Origin: Physcia stellaris
Taxonomy: Eukaryota > Ascomycota > Lecanoromycetes > Caliciales > Physciaceae
Direction of reading: 5' to 3'
Length of the DNA: 64,000 nt
Assembly (NCBI GenBank): GCA_018902385.1
Contig: JABSSW010000005.1
Location: 806,001 to 870,000 of the forward strand
The translations under genes and the position numbers were made by a program. Below, piece by piece: positions 46,869 through 59,240 of the stretch. The notes under the pieces were generated by a model, which saw only the letters and a program-made list of their open reading frames with translations, had not been told where the DNA came from and searched no databases. Position 1 is the stretch's first letter, and every line of letters starts with the position of its first letter.

Positions 46869-48697
46869 TCAATAAAATTTGTTGCGTCGACGACGAAATG
46901 ACTTTTTGCTTTTTTCGACAAATTTCTTAATCGTTTTGTCGATAGTTTGAAATTCTTTAATCAAAAACTTCATCGATTTTTGCGACTTCTCATAGAGTTT
47001 TTCAGATAAATTTCGTATTTTTTTTTTGAAAATGACAATCTGTACATCAGTCAACTGAAACAATGAGTTTAAATCTTTTAACATTTCGCGTTTGTTTTTC
47101 GCACGCGCATTGTTTTTGAATAATTGAATATCTGTTGCGATATTCGAAACAAAATTTTGATTTTCAAAATCGATTCGTTTTTTGACGATAACGCAAATTT
47201 ATTTTGCAACGTGAACAAAAACTTGATATTGAATGACGACGTTTTTTCGTAATTTGAACGTTTCGATGATTCATTTGTCGAATTGATTTTGTTTGCACGA
47301 TGAAAAATTTCGAAATCATAAACAATTAATTTAAGAATTCATTTGATTTGTTTTGAATTAAATTTTTTTTGTTTCATAAATTTTTTTAAATTATTGTGAT
47401 CAAATCACATTTTTATCACGTGCGCAACGTTTTCGAAATAATGTCGTCATTGTTGAAAAATCATAATTATAGTTAGTAATTTCTGATCATGAATTTCGTA
47501 ATTCATTTTTGTCGATATCATTTTTCGCGATCAGAACGCGATCGAACGTCAATGATTTTGTTCATCAAATTGATTAAAAATATTTGAAATTTCGAAATTC
47601 GAAATATCGATTTTCATTTTGATTTTCTTGATTGAATCATAATAATGAAAAATGAAAATCGATGTAAAAATATCGCGCAAATCGACGAAACGTCAATTTC
47701 GACTTTTTTTTTCAAACAAAAAATTCAGATTTTTTGTTTTGTTTATTGTTTTTCAACAAATCAATAAATAATGCAATCAGTTTTGAATAATCATGAATAA
47801 AACGACGATAATAATTGACGAAATTTAAAAACATTTGTAATTCGCGATAGTTTTTAGATTGCGATCATTTCTCAATGATTCGAATTTTTTTTGAATTTAT
47901 TTGTACATTTTCAGTGAACACAATGAAATTTAGAAATTCGATTTGATCGATGACAAATTCGCATTTTTTTAAATTGACATACAATTCGTATTGTTTCAAT
48001 CGCTGGAACACAAAACGCACATGTCGTCAATGTTGCGTTGAATCGCTGTTATATATCAAAATATCGTTCAAATAGATTACACAAATGACGTCGACAAGTT
48101 TTCGCAAAATTTTATTGATATAAATTTGAAAAATTGTTGAAACATTGATTAATTCAAAAAACATGATTTGATATTCAAAATGTTCATATCGCGTGCGAAA
48201 CGTCGTTTTTCATTCGTCGTTTTGCTTGATGCGAATTCGATGATAAACATTTTTCAAATCGATTTTGATGAATTTTTGACATCATTAAAACGATTCAAAG
48301 TTTCTGTGATTAAAAATAATGAATGACGATTTTTGATAATCATCGCATTCAAATTTCGATAATTCACACAAAAACGAAAATTTTCATTTTTTTTCGATAC
48401 AAAAAGTATTCACGCGTCAACGAAAAAAATTGAATGTTTAATTCATTTCTTGATCAAAACATCTTCGATGTAGCGTCGAAATTTCGCTAATTCATTTTGT
48501 GATAAATTATACAACGACATGAACGACGATTTCTCGTTTTTTTTCAAATCAATAGCATGATCACTTCTATCTAATTCGGATAAAATATCTGTTTTAATGT
48601 CGTCAAATTGACTTTTTAAATTTTTTAACTGCTTTGACATTTTCGTAATCTTAAACTTTTGCTTTCTCGATTGTTTTTCGATTTTTGCACATATCAA
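46869..48697 (-). pseudogene. E4 RT-RNase H remnant
   Basis: 48697-48443 contains SDHAIDLKKNEKSSFMSLYNLSQNELAKFRRYIEDVL, the segment before RT (original LYNLS..EL..LR.YI). RT and RNase H sequence follows to about 47 kb in frames interrupted by stops. 47084-46869 is the linker before integrase. Confidence 0.75.
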
Positions 48698-49141
48698 CGC
48701 GAATATTTGTTCGTGATTTTTTAAATTTTAGCAAATTGTTTAAACGTATCAATTTGAAATTTTTTGAATTTGATTTTGAAACGTCAATTGTTTTTCGTCG
48801 AATTCATTAATATATTTTCGACAATCAACATAAACATATTCAAAATAAAATTCGATTCAATATAATCAATTGCATAAAACAAAGTTTTGCATTGACGATG
48901 TTGATTTCACGAATTTATTATGTTGTAAATGAATTCATGCGTTTCATGACAATAACGATTTTGTTCATTCAAAAATTCGATAACGATAAAATTGTTTCGT
49001 TTATCGATTGCATTTTTCATTGAATGACAAAAATTTGATTGATAAAATTGATTTTGATTTCAAAATTCACGAACGCGCGAACAAATCGTTCATCATTCAA
49101 AAATCTGATTCAATTTTGAATCACAATAAAATTTCGAATTT

Positions 49142-50237
49142 TTATTGATTTTTTTTGTTTCGTTTGCGAAACGTTCGCGAAACTTGATTTTTTTTTGACT
49201 CGAATGTGACATCAACGACAACGATGATATGTTGATTATTCGAATCATTTACATCAATTTTGCAATCAAAAACATAATGATTTTTGCGATGACATCGATA
49301 ACACGTTGATTTTGTATTTTGATCGTTTTCATTGCGCTTTCGCTTGCTTTTCGCATGCGTGTTGCGTTCAAAATCGTGAAAAATGTTTTGATTGAAACGA
49401 TTTTGCGATTGATTTTGCTGTTGATCTTGTTGTTGAAATTGCTTTTTATTTTTGTCTTTGTCTTTTTTCTGTTTGAAGATGTTTTGATTATTTTGAGCAC
49501 GCGAATCTGTTCGTCGCTCGCGCTCGAAAATTTTCTTCAACATGACGATTTTCGCAAACAAGTTTTTTCTATTCGTCGATATTTTTTCGATATTTAACAA
49601 CTTTTTTTTCAACGATGACAATAGCTTACAAAAAAAAAAGTTGATCGAATGAATTTCATCAAAAGACGACAAATGAGTTTCGTATTTTTCGAATTCATTT
49701 TTGAAGCTAAACATTTTTTGATTCGCGCGTTGACGAACTCGTTTTCAATTTTCGTAAACGACGAATCGACGATTCATTGAATTTGCTATCAAATTCAAAA
49801 AAAAATTTATAATAATCATAAAAAATATTTTTCAAATCTTTATCGTTATCGATGCGATTGAATCATTGAAATTGAAAATTTTTTCGCAACGATGACATGC
49901 ATCAAAGAATTTTCGATCGATCATTCATAAAATAATTAAAACACGTCAGAAATTCGAATTCGATTTCGCGAAATCAACGAATATGTTCATTTTCATTTTC
50001 GCTTTTGTAAAAATTGTTTTTGAATTTTCGTTTCTTAAAATGAACGATAAATACAATTGATATTGATTGCGTTTGCGATACGATAACGAATTGCGTTGCG
50101 TTTTGATTTGTTCGAGTTTGAATTCGCAATTGAACGATTTCATCGTTAAATTTTCGAAAAGTAATTGTCATTTGTTTCAAAATGTTTTGCGTCGTCGCAT
50201 TGTCGATAATAAAATCGTTTGATTGAATTTGATTCAC
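49142..50237 (-). pseudogene. E4 gag remnant with intact CCHC zinc knuckle
   Basis: 49714-49142 (190 codons) contains a Gln/Asn-rich basic region and CYRCHRKNHYVFDC, a C-X2-C-X4-H-X4-C zinc knuckle (Gly and Pro of the usual version lost). 50237-49946 is the N-terminal gag part (MTITFRKFNDEIVQLRIQ). The region between contains stops. Confidence 0.85.
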
Positions 50238-50384
50238 GTCGTTTCAATTCGAAAAAATAAAATTATTTGAAATATTTGAAACATCATCAAGATTTTTTAT
50301 TCTGAAATTTGAAATGTCGATATTGATTCAATCATAATGCTAATAATTTCGAAGTCTTTTTTTCGAAAATGAAACGATTAAAAT

Positions 50385-50775
50385 TGTAAAAACTTAAACG
50401 CGTTGACGTAAAGCAAATTTCAATAATGTATTAACTTTACGATAACGCATCGACTATTGAAAGACGTGAAATTTAATAAATTTCAATTATTAATTATCAG
50501 CATCGTATGAATATTGTAAATGTAAAATTAATCGTTGAAACTCAACGAGAAAAAAAGTGAACAATTTATCTATATTCGTATCTGACGTAATAATTATGAC
50601 GCTTTGATTAACGTCATGATTATGACATCAATTCATGACGTTTCTATTAGACGTGCGCTTATAGTTATGTTACATCTGAATTACATTCATTATTAATGTC
50701 AAGCACTTGCGTTACGCAGACGCGTACTCAGAATTAACGCATGAGCTAATTGTTCGATAACGCGAGCGTATTACA
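50385..50775 (-). repeat. E4 LTR (5' LTR in element sense)
   Basis: 391 bp, pair of 43449-43840; one-base gap near the cgagctatt segment. TSD aagat on its right at 50776-50780. Confidence 0.95.
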
Positions 50776-50960
50776 AAGATATTGAATATTGCGATATGCA
50801 ATTGAGTCGTTTTGATTTGATTTGATTGAATATTTTCAATGAAATTAATTATTGTTTGTATTGCAAACTTTGTTGTATTGTTTAACGATTAAATATTACG
50901 TGCGTTCATGTTGTAATTGATATTAAATGTAACGAAAATGTTAATTCGATTTTCATAATT

Positions 50961-51159
50961 TATTGAATGAATCATGAATGATTATCATTTTATTGTTTTG
51001 AATTTCGTTATTTTAAATAAGTTACATGCAAATGAAAACACAAAAAATGTACGAATATCAAAACATTAATTTCAACAAAAATCTATTAATTTTTCTTTCG
51101 TCAAATTATATCAATTGAATTTTGATTGCAACACATTTGCGAAAATTGTATTTTCAACA
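50961..51159 (+). repeat. E2 right LTR
   Basis: 199 bp, ends ttttcaaca, followed by TSD tacgt (51160-51164). Differs from the left LTR at about 13 positions, 8 of them CpA/TpG-type. Confidence 0.88.
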
Positions 51160-51314
51160 TACGTCGTAATTATTATTGATTTAATATGCGCAAAACGATT
51201 CGTCGATACGTACGTAATTGTTATAAATGTTAACGTACGAAAATTTTCAAAAATCGCAAAAACGATTTGATTATTTTTTTGATCATATTTTTGCAACGTT
51301 GAATCGAAATATCA

Positions 51315-52500
51315 ATGAATTTTATCATCGAATTGTTCGACGTTTACGATTATAATATCATATATACGATAATTGACAAATTTAACAAAAAACGTCATTA
51401 CGTGTTTTGTATCGTCGACGACGAAAATGTTAATGTTGAAATCACGATTAAAATATTCATCAATTACGTATTTCGTACACATGAATTATTTTTTTCTATA
51501 ACGTTTGATCGAAATTTTCAATTTATATCGTTCGTTTGACAAATATTTTGTCGAATTTTCGACATCAAATGTAAATTTTTTATCGTTTTTTATTCAAAAA
51601 TCGATGAACAAATCGAAAAAATCAATCAAAATATCGAAAAACAATTGCGACAATATTGCAATTACATACAAAATGATTAAAACGTTTGATTATTTATAAT
51701 CGAATTTGTAAACAACAACGCAATATTTGCAACAACAAAATTATTTTTATTTTTCATCAATAAAGATTTTCATTTTCGTATAAATTTTTTATTAAATTTT
51801 ATTTCGTATATTACAACGAAAAAACGATTTTTGATCGTCAAAACAAAAATTATTATTGACACGATACAAAATACTTTCAATTACGTACGAAATTATGCAA
51901 AAATAATTCAAAAACGTATGATAATTCAAATTAACAAACATCGAAAATCGTAAAATACGTCGAAAAAATTTCGTTTTTTTCGATCAACGAAACATCAAAA
52001 CGATCAAATCGTTTGACAAATTCGATGACAAAAAATTAAATTTTTACAAAATATTATAACGTATAAACAATTCATATCAATTCGAATTGTTTGAAATTAT
52101 GCATATTTACGATATGTTTCATTGTTGATTTTTACGCAAAAATTTTCGTAATTTATTCGAAAATCAAATCAATGAATTTTTTGATTTTGTTCTAATTAAC
52201 GAAAATTTCGAATAAAAAATAAACGATATTTTGAAATTTCGATATTATTACAATCGTTTTCAATATCGTGTCAATTGATCAAATTGATTGCATAATCGAA
52301 CATGATATTATGTTGACAACGAAAAATTTGATAATGTTCGCGACGTAATAAACGATTTTTATTACATTCATTTCACGATTGTAAATTTAAAATCGTTCAA
52401 AACGTTGATTTCAATATTTCAAACGTTGTTAACGAATCAGATTTTTCAACGAATTGACATCGTTTTCGAAAAAAAATCGTCATGTTGATATTTATCGAAA
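51315..52500 (+). pseudogene. E1 integrase and chromodomain remnant
   Basis: 51315-51539 reads MNFIIELFDVYDYNIIYTIIDKFNKKRHY and TFDRNFQF (original integrase core with SDRG.QF). 51505-51699 continues. From about 52050 to 52500 a frame with stops reads YEVNDILKFRYYYNRFQYRVN-like sequence with TGA where a chromodomain has Trp, followed by YYVDN. Terminal chromodomains of this kind steer fungal Ty3/Gypsy (chromovirus) integration to heterochromatin. Confidence 0.8.
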
Positions 52501-52844
52501 TTACATTCGATTAAAATTTGAAAATTTCGAATTTATTACATTCATTTCGATTTTATTTTCGTAACGTTTTCGCAATTTCTAATTTTCGTTATCGTTTTAA
52601 TGTTATTTACAATCAAAATTTACGTCGCATAAAAAATTGAATTGTATCAAAAATATTTTCAAAAATTGTTGTCGAATTTTATCGAATTTTGAAACAATAA
52701 AAAAACATTTGAAAATAAAAAATGATAATTTTCAAATTTTTGAATTTTGCAAACATTCAAATTAATCAACAAAATTTTCAACAAAATTTTTCAATTTCGA
52801 AACAACAACGAATCGTCGAAACGACGTTCGCGAAAAAAAAACAA

Positions 52845-53052
52845 TGTTACGAACATGTTTGACAAATAAATTTGACAAATAAATAATTAACATGATATAT
52901 GATCGAACAACGAATCATGTTTTAATTTTACGTTGAAATTTGACGTCGTACATTGTTTACAATTTTAACATTTTGTATTTATTTGTTTTTGCAAATTTAT
53001 TGTTTTCGTTTAATTAATTAATAATACGTTTATTCAAACACGATTTATGATA
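52845..53052 (+). repeat. E1 right (3') LTR
   Basis: Begins TGTTACGAAC, so it retains the terminal TG lost in the left LTR. Followed by TSD attca (53053-53057). Confidence 0.85.
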
Positions 53053-53057
53053 ATTCA

Positions 53058-53591
53058 AATCATTGACGAACGATTTAATGTATTGTTTAACGCACGAATA
53101 TTGTTTTAATGATTTGACGTATTAATTGAAAATCAATTTCGTCGCAAATTTTTCGCAAATTTCTCGTCGATATTTTGCAACGAAATTTTTTTTTGTAACG
53201 AAATTTTTGTCATGTTTATACAATTGCACAACGTCGAACGAAACGTGAAATCAATCGATAATTAAAAAGTTTACGACGATCGAAAATAAATTTTACATTC
53301 GATTTTTTAATTTTGAATAAATTTGACAAATTTTTATTTCAATTTTATAAATCGAATGAATGATAATAATGATATTAAATATGAAAATTGAAATAAAATT
53401 TTGATGTTTTGAAATAAACAAATTTTAATGAATTTGAATGAACATAACATGATTGCAAAATACGAAACGAAAATAATATTTCTATTGATTTTGATTTGTA
53501 TGCAAAAATTTTGCAAAATAAAAACAACAATAATAAACACGTTGATTTGACATTGAACGAATTAATTTGTCAATAATTTGAATATTGATTA
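53058..53591. other. AT-rich sequence between E1 and E5
   Basis: Original right flank of the E1 insertion site. No domain or LTR was recognised; short frames only. Confidence 0.5.
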
Positions 53592-53814
53592 TATTATGAA
53601 TCGTGTTTGTATAACTGTATTGATTGATTAATTAAACGAAAACAATAAGTTTGCAAAAATAAATAAATACAAAATGTTGAAATTGCAAACAATGTGTGAC
53701 GTCAAATTTCAAATCACGTTAATTTCGACGTAAAATTAAAACATAATTCGCTATTCGATTATATTATATCAATTATTTATTCATCAAATTTATTTGTCAA
53801 ACATATTCGTAATA
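53592..53814 (-). repeat. E1-family LTR, inverted copy (E5 3' LTR)
   Basis: 223 bp, reverse complement of the LTR at 28891-29114. Confidence 0.85.
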
Positions 53815-54665
53815 TTATTTTTTTCTTTTCGCGAACGTCGTTTCGACGATTCGTCGTTGATTCGAAACGAAAACGTTGTCGATTGTCTTGAACGAATTCA
53901 AAATTCGAAATTTTCACGATCATCATTTTTTGATTTTTTCAATATGTTGTATCAATTCACAATTTAATAAAATTGAACAACAATTTTTGAAAATGTTTTT
54001 AACACGATTCAATTTTTTATACGACGTAAATTCTAATTGTAAACAACGTCGAAACGATGATAATAAAATTTGAAATTGAAAAAAATTTTTTTGAAACGAA
54101 CGAATGAAATCAAAATGAATTCAAATTTAATTGAAATTTTCAAATTTAATCGAACGTAATTTCGATAAATGTCAAAACGACAATTTTTTTTCGAAAACGA
54201 CGACGATTCGCAAATGAATTTTGATCATCTATTTGAAAAATGAAAAAAATAATTTTGAATGATTTCGAATTTGCGACGATAAAATGAATTCGATAATAAT
54301 CATTTATTACGTCACGAACATTATCGAATTCATTGTTATTGACGTAATATTAAATTCGATTATGCGATCAATTTGATCAATTGACGCGATATTGAAAACG
54401 ATCGTAATGATATCGAAACTTTAAAATATCGTTCATTTTTCATTCGAAATTTTCGTTAATTACAACGAAATCGAATGATTCGTTGATTTGATTTTCGAAA
54501 AAATCACAAAAATTTTTGCGTAAAAATCAGCAATGAAACACATTATAAATTCGCATTGTTTCAAATAATTCAAATTGATAAAAATTGTTTATACGTTTTA
54601 ACATTTTGTATGAATTAAACTTTTGTCATCAAGTTTGTCGAATGATTTAACGATTTTGATATTAT
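53592..54665 (-). mobile_element. E5: fragment of a second E1-family element, minus orientation
   Basis: An inverted copy of the E1 LTR (53592-53814) is followed by sequence that matches, in reverse complement, the E1 chromodomain and integrase C-terminus (about 54250-54665; for example gattatgcgatcaatttgat against the E1 counterpart near 52280). Its 5' part is missing or replaced by E6. No matching TSD is seen (gatta against ttatt). Confidence 0.7.
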
Positions 54666-54759
54666 GAAAAAAAAAAAAATCATGAATACGAAACACGTAT
54701 TGAATGAATATTTTTGTTGTAATTTCAACATTCGTGTTTTCGATTTTCGCTGTACAAAA

Positions 54760-57700
54760 TGCATAATGACGTTTTTATTAAATTTGTCAATTATCGTGCA
54801 AATAACATTATGATCGTGAACGTTAAATAATTTCGTGATGAAATCAATGAATATATTCGTTCAACATTGCAAAAATATAATCAAAAAAATAATGTAAAAA
54901 ATTCAGAATTTAAAATTTGCAAAAAGTACGAATCGCATTTCGATTGTCAAAAATTCAAATTAAATCATGCAAATTCGAAATATCGAATCGTTTATATCAC
55001 GAAACGATCAATTTTATTATATCAACAACACGAATCGCATAATGATTAGCGCATTAATATTCATGCGCAAAAATTCAAAAATTCGTACAATTGAATAAAT
55101 CGAACGTTGATATAATGAAAAATTTGAAAAATAATTAATTTTGCAATTATTAATTTAATCATATTATTGTTTTTGTTATACATTTTTGATGTTCAAATGT
55201 TTTATATTTTAATAATTATTATAATTATCAAATTAAATATCATTCGTGTATAGTTAAATGTTTTCAATAATTTTTCGTGTCATTACTTTTTTGTTCGATA
55301 ACGAAAACATTTTGTCAAAATTTGATCGAAAAACAAATCAAATCGAATGAAAAATCTATAATCGACAACAAATAAATTTAATCATTAAACGTTTCAAAAC
55401 ATCGCGAATTTTTGTTGTTTCGATCATTCAACGTTCGAATAAATTTTTTCATATCAAAACGATTGATCAAATTTCAAACAAATTCGAAAAAAACTTTTAC
55501 GTCGAATGAATAATATACGTTCAAATCATGAAAAATCAATTCGATCAAAACGATTGCGACAATTACGCATCAAATTCGAATCGTTTTAAAATTTTATATG
55601 TCGAAATTTTTTGAAAAAAAAAGCAATCGTTCAATTATTGTGACAAACGAAACGTATTAATTATTCACAAAAAAAATATATTTGAAAAAAATTCAAATTT
55701 TTTTTCAAAATCAATATCAAAAAAATTTTCACACGAAAAAAGAACATTTACGATAAATATTTGAAATATAAACAGAATTTCAAACAATCAATTATGAATT
55801 ACGATGTTTATCGAATTGTTTTACGAACAAAATGAATTTCAAAATTCAAATTCAACGCAAAAAAAAAAATTTTCGAATTTCATCAAAAGTTTACGTTTTG
55901 AAAAATTATCGAAATTTCGTATATAATCACGATTTGAAAAACAAAACGACAATATTGAATCGTTTCAAATTTCGCGAAAATCGTGATGTCAAAAAACGAT
56001 TCAACAATAACAACAATAAATTCGATATCATCAAAAATAAACAAACAAATGATTTTAACAAAAGAAAACGAATAAATAAAAATTTCGAAAATAACGAAAA
56101 CAAAATCAATAAAACGATCAATTCGAAAAACAATAAAGACGATAAAAAATTCAAATCAAATAATTTTAATCGAGAATCAATCAAAAACAAAAACAAAAAC
56201 AACAATAAATTTTATCGTTTTATCAAAATCGAATACGAAAATATCAAAATCAACAATAAATGTTTCGATTGCGATCAAGCAAATTGCAATTGAAAAATTT
56301 GTAAAAACAAAAAATCGAATATACATTCGAAAAAAATAACATTTGATTCGAAAACAAAAAATTAAACGATTTGATTATTTTCGATCAAATTGACATAATG
56401 AAAAACATTTTAACAAACAACAACAATAAAAACGAATTTTCGTCGACGATTTTTAACATCAAAAACGTCAAACGACGTCAACGAAAATTACGCATGATTA
56501 AATGTAACAAACATACGATCAAAATTAATGATATCGAAATTTTTGCAATTGTCAATTCAGAAACAAAAATTAATTTGATAAATAATGTTTTCGCTAAAAA
56601 GTTTAAATTAATTTTATTCAACGTTTTTACATGCAAAATCATAATCGTAAATAATTTTCGAATCAAATTTTATGACGTTTATTTCGTACGATTAAAAATT
56701 TCGAACGAAAACGACGTCAATCGTTTTTTCAACGAAAACTTTTTAAAAATCGATTTGTCATGAAATGTTTCGTTAAATTTGTTATGAATACAATTATTTG
56801 AAACAAATATGAATTGAATCGTCGACAAAATCAAATTTTGACATTTATCGATTTTCAATTTTTTTTTCATCACGAATCGTATCGAGAAAATCGAATCGAA
56901 AAAATTAATCATTGATGTGTTGAATGACAAAAAAAAACGTTCGTTATGTTCGTACGAACATTCAACGACGAAAAAATTGATTTAAATGAAATACATATCG
57001 AACGACGAATTCAAATAAATTCAATTTTATTGAAAATAAAAAGAAAAATCAAATATTAAAATCACGATATTTGAAATTCTGAAAAAATTTGTCGAAATTA
57101 TCGAAAAAAATAAAATTTACGAATTATCGAATCATAAATTTGATAATCATTCAATAAATTTGAAATCGAACAAGAATTTTCTTTACGATTTCATATATTT
57201 TTTATCTGAAAATGAATTAACGATATTGAAAATTTATTTTGACAAACATTTGAAAAATGATTTCATTCGATTTTTCACGTTTTTCGTCGAAATTTTCATA
57301 TTATTCGTCAAAAAAAAAACGAAAATTTGCGACTGTGTGTGAATTATCGAAATTTGAATTTTTTAATTATCAAGAATAAATATTTTCTGTCGTTAATAGA
57401 TGAAAATCTCGATCGTTTAAGCAAAATTCGCATTTATACAAATATCGATATAATAATCGCATACAACAAATTGCGTATCATAAAAAACGATGAATAAAAA
57501 ACGACGTTTCGAACACGATATGAATATTTTGAATATATTGTTTTATTTTTTGATTTCATTAATGAATTCGCAACGTTTCAGAATTTTGTCAATAAATTTT
57601 TTGCGAAACGATTCGATTTTTGCGTCATAATATATTTTGACAATATTGTCATTTATTTTATAAATCGCGAACAACATATCGAAAACGTCAAATGAATTTT

Positions 57701-57837
57701 ACAACGTTTCAAAAACAACAAATTTTTTATTAATAACGATAAATGCAAATGATTTATCGATAATATTGACTTTTCGAATTTCATTGTTTTTTCGAAAAAT
57801 GTGCAAATGCAACAAAATAAAATAAAATCAATACAAT
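54760..57837 (+). mobile_element. E6: Ty3/Gypsy fragment (gag-protease-RT), truncated by E7
   Basis: The plus frame 55832-56293 is a Lys/Asn-rich gag end with CFDCDQANC, a partial zinc knuckle. 56371-56763 is protease (IKINDIEIFAIVNSETKINLI, original VDSGA.; then NFRIKFYDVYFVRLKISN). 57160-57342 reads FLYDFIYFLSENELTILKIYFDKHL and VKKKTKICDCV (start of RT). RT continues with stops to about 57.83 kb, where an E2-family LTR begins. The left boundary is uncertain and no LTR of its own was found. Confidence 0.7.
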
Positions 57838-59240
57838 TATTGAAAAAATCATGAATAATTATCATTTTATTGTTTTGAATTTCGTTGTTCTAAATAAGTT
57901 ATATGCAAATGAAAACACAAAAAATGTGCGAATATCAAGACATTAATTTCAACAAAAACGCATTAATTTTTTTTTCGTCAAATTATATTATTTGAATTTT
58001 GATTGCAACATATTTGCGAAAATTGTATTTTCAATATTTTTTCACAACAATCGTTTGTGTCATTTGTTTTGTATTTTAACGAATTCAATTTGATTTGAAA
58101 TTTTCGTGCAAATTTTTTCAACGATGTAATTTTTTCAACGATGTAATTTTTTTAACGATGCGTATCTTAGAGTTTTTTCGACGACGTATTGTTTGAAATT
58201 TTCGAACAAACTTTTTCGATGACGTAAATTTTGTAAAATTAAATCATACATCGATGCGAAAATTGCAAAAACGAACGAATCGAAATTCGATACACGTAAT
58301 GATTTGAAATATGACGTGAAATCGATTTGTAAAACGTACGATCGAATAATTGAAAACGTTTTGCGTTTTTTCATGAAATAAAACATCGATATGAAATTTG
58401 ATATTTAGAATTGAATAAACGATACATTATGAAACAAGTATTTTTTGTCTGAATATTGCGATATTGACGAGAATGCGAATCACATCATGATCTTGATAAT
58501 ATCATTGTGAATTTCAGAATTTTCAGATATTTTTTGCGACATCAATGATCGAATTTCGATGCAATTTGACTGTAAAAAATTCATAAAAAATGTCAATAAT
58601 ATGAAACAAACAAAAAATGATCGAGAAATCGATAAAAAAAATAATACATCGAATGCGCGACATGCATTGCGAACATACATCGATGTAAAAAATGCAAAAT
58701 CGAATTTTTTTGATTTGATTAAGATTTGTCAAAGAATCAAATCGATTAATATGCGAAAAAATCAAATATTTTCAATTTTTTTTGATCGAATTTCTGTTTT
58801 GCAAAATCAAATATGTAATGATTGCATAATACGTTTTTTCGAAACGATATTATGTGATTTCAACGAGTATGTAATGATTTCATACAATACGTTTTTTCGA
58901 AATTGTATTGTTTGACTGTATAATACGTTTTCGAAACGATATTATTTAATTTGTTCGTTTTTTTCTAACAATTGTACAATGCAACAATACGTTTTTTCGA
59001 AATTGTATTGTAACGATTGTACGTTTATGTTGACAACTGTACGCTTTTTCGAATTGTATTGTCACATTTTTTTTTTCGTATTTATCGAACGATTAAATTT
59101 CAAAAATAATAAAAAAAAAACGATATCGTAAATTAATCGTGTTAAATCAAAACGAAATCACACAACAGAAATAAATTCTTATTCATTAATGAAACAAATA
59201 AACAAAACATACAAATTTAAAGTTTTTTCAAATCACAAAG
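57838..59240 (+). mobile_element. E7: truncated E2-family element
   Basis: E2-type LTR (57838-58036) plus about 1.2 kb of internal sequence collinear with 34093 to about 35300, including three 17-bp units (58113-58163) and the palindrome array. No second LTR lies in the window; the homology stops near 59.24 kb. Confidence 0.8.
58825..59061. repeat. Palindrome array in E7
   Basis: Repeats of the cg-ttt-tcgaaa core between inverted arms: 58825-58854 (cataata/tattatg), 58884-58911 (acaatac/gtattgt), about 58921-58945, 58984-59011 (acaatac/gtattgt) and a weak copy at about 59033-59061. Confidence 0.75.

Larger units (their letters stand above)
43449..50775 (-). mobile_element. E4: full-length Ty3/Gypsy retrotransposon, minus orientation
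   Basis: LTRs 43449-43840 (392 bp) and 50385-50775 (391 bp), both TGTAAAAAC...TATTACA, with perfect 5-bp TSD aagat (43444-43448 and 50776-50780). The element is 7,327 bp. A pyrimidine tract just inside the left LTR (43842-43856, ttgtccttttctctc) is a polypurine tract on the minus strand and fixes the orientation. Minus frames give gag with zinc knuckle, RT and integrase from right to left. LTRs differ by 29 substitutions and one gap; 27 of the 29 are CpT/TpT or ApG/ApA. It is the least saturated element of the nest. Confidence 0.95.
33894..51159 (+). mobile_element. E2: LTR element inserted in E1, itself carrying E3 and E4
   Basis: 199-bp LTRs at 33894-34092 and 50961-51159, with TSD tacgt at 33889-33893 and 51160-51164. 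Excluding E3 and E4 with one TSD copy each, its own length is about 3.3 kb. Its own segments are 34093-35338, 41968-43448 and 50776-50960. I find no gag-pol motifs there, so it is probably non-autonomous. Internal features are a 17-bp tandem repeat, an array of imperfect palindromes, and a frame with a C2H2-like motif. The left segment is repeated at 58037 to about 59230. Orientation is arbitrary. Confidence 0.8.
28891..53052 (+). mobile_element. E1: Ty3/Gypsy-type chromodomain retrotransposon, split by nested insertions
   Basis: The left LTR (28891-29114) and right LTR (52845-53052) match in sequence and orientation and are flanked by the same 5-bp TSD attca (28886-28890 and 53053-53057). 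Gag, protease, reverse transcriptase and RNase H remnants lie at 29.3-33.8 kb; integrase and chromodomain resume at 51.16-52.8 kb. Removing E2 and the solo LTR, each with one TSD copy, leaves about 6.7 kb, a normal length for an autonomous Ty3/Gypsy element. A purine-rich tract (about 52829-52844) precedes the right LTR as expected for plus orientation. All frames are broken by stops, mostly TGA. LTR ends are inverted (tattata.../...tcataata) and appear to be mutated TG...CA. Confidence 0.85.

Noticed and set aside
53592-53814. Solo LTR with TSD
   Set aside because: Flanking five bases differ (gatta/ttatt), and E1-like internal sequence follows on one side, so it is the end of a fragment.
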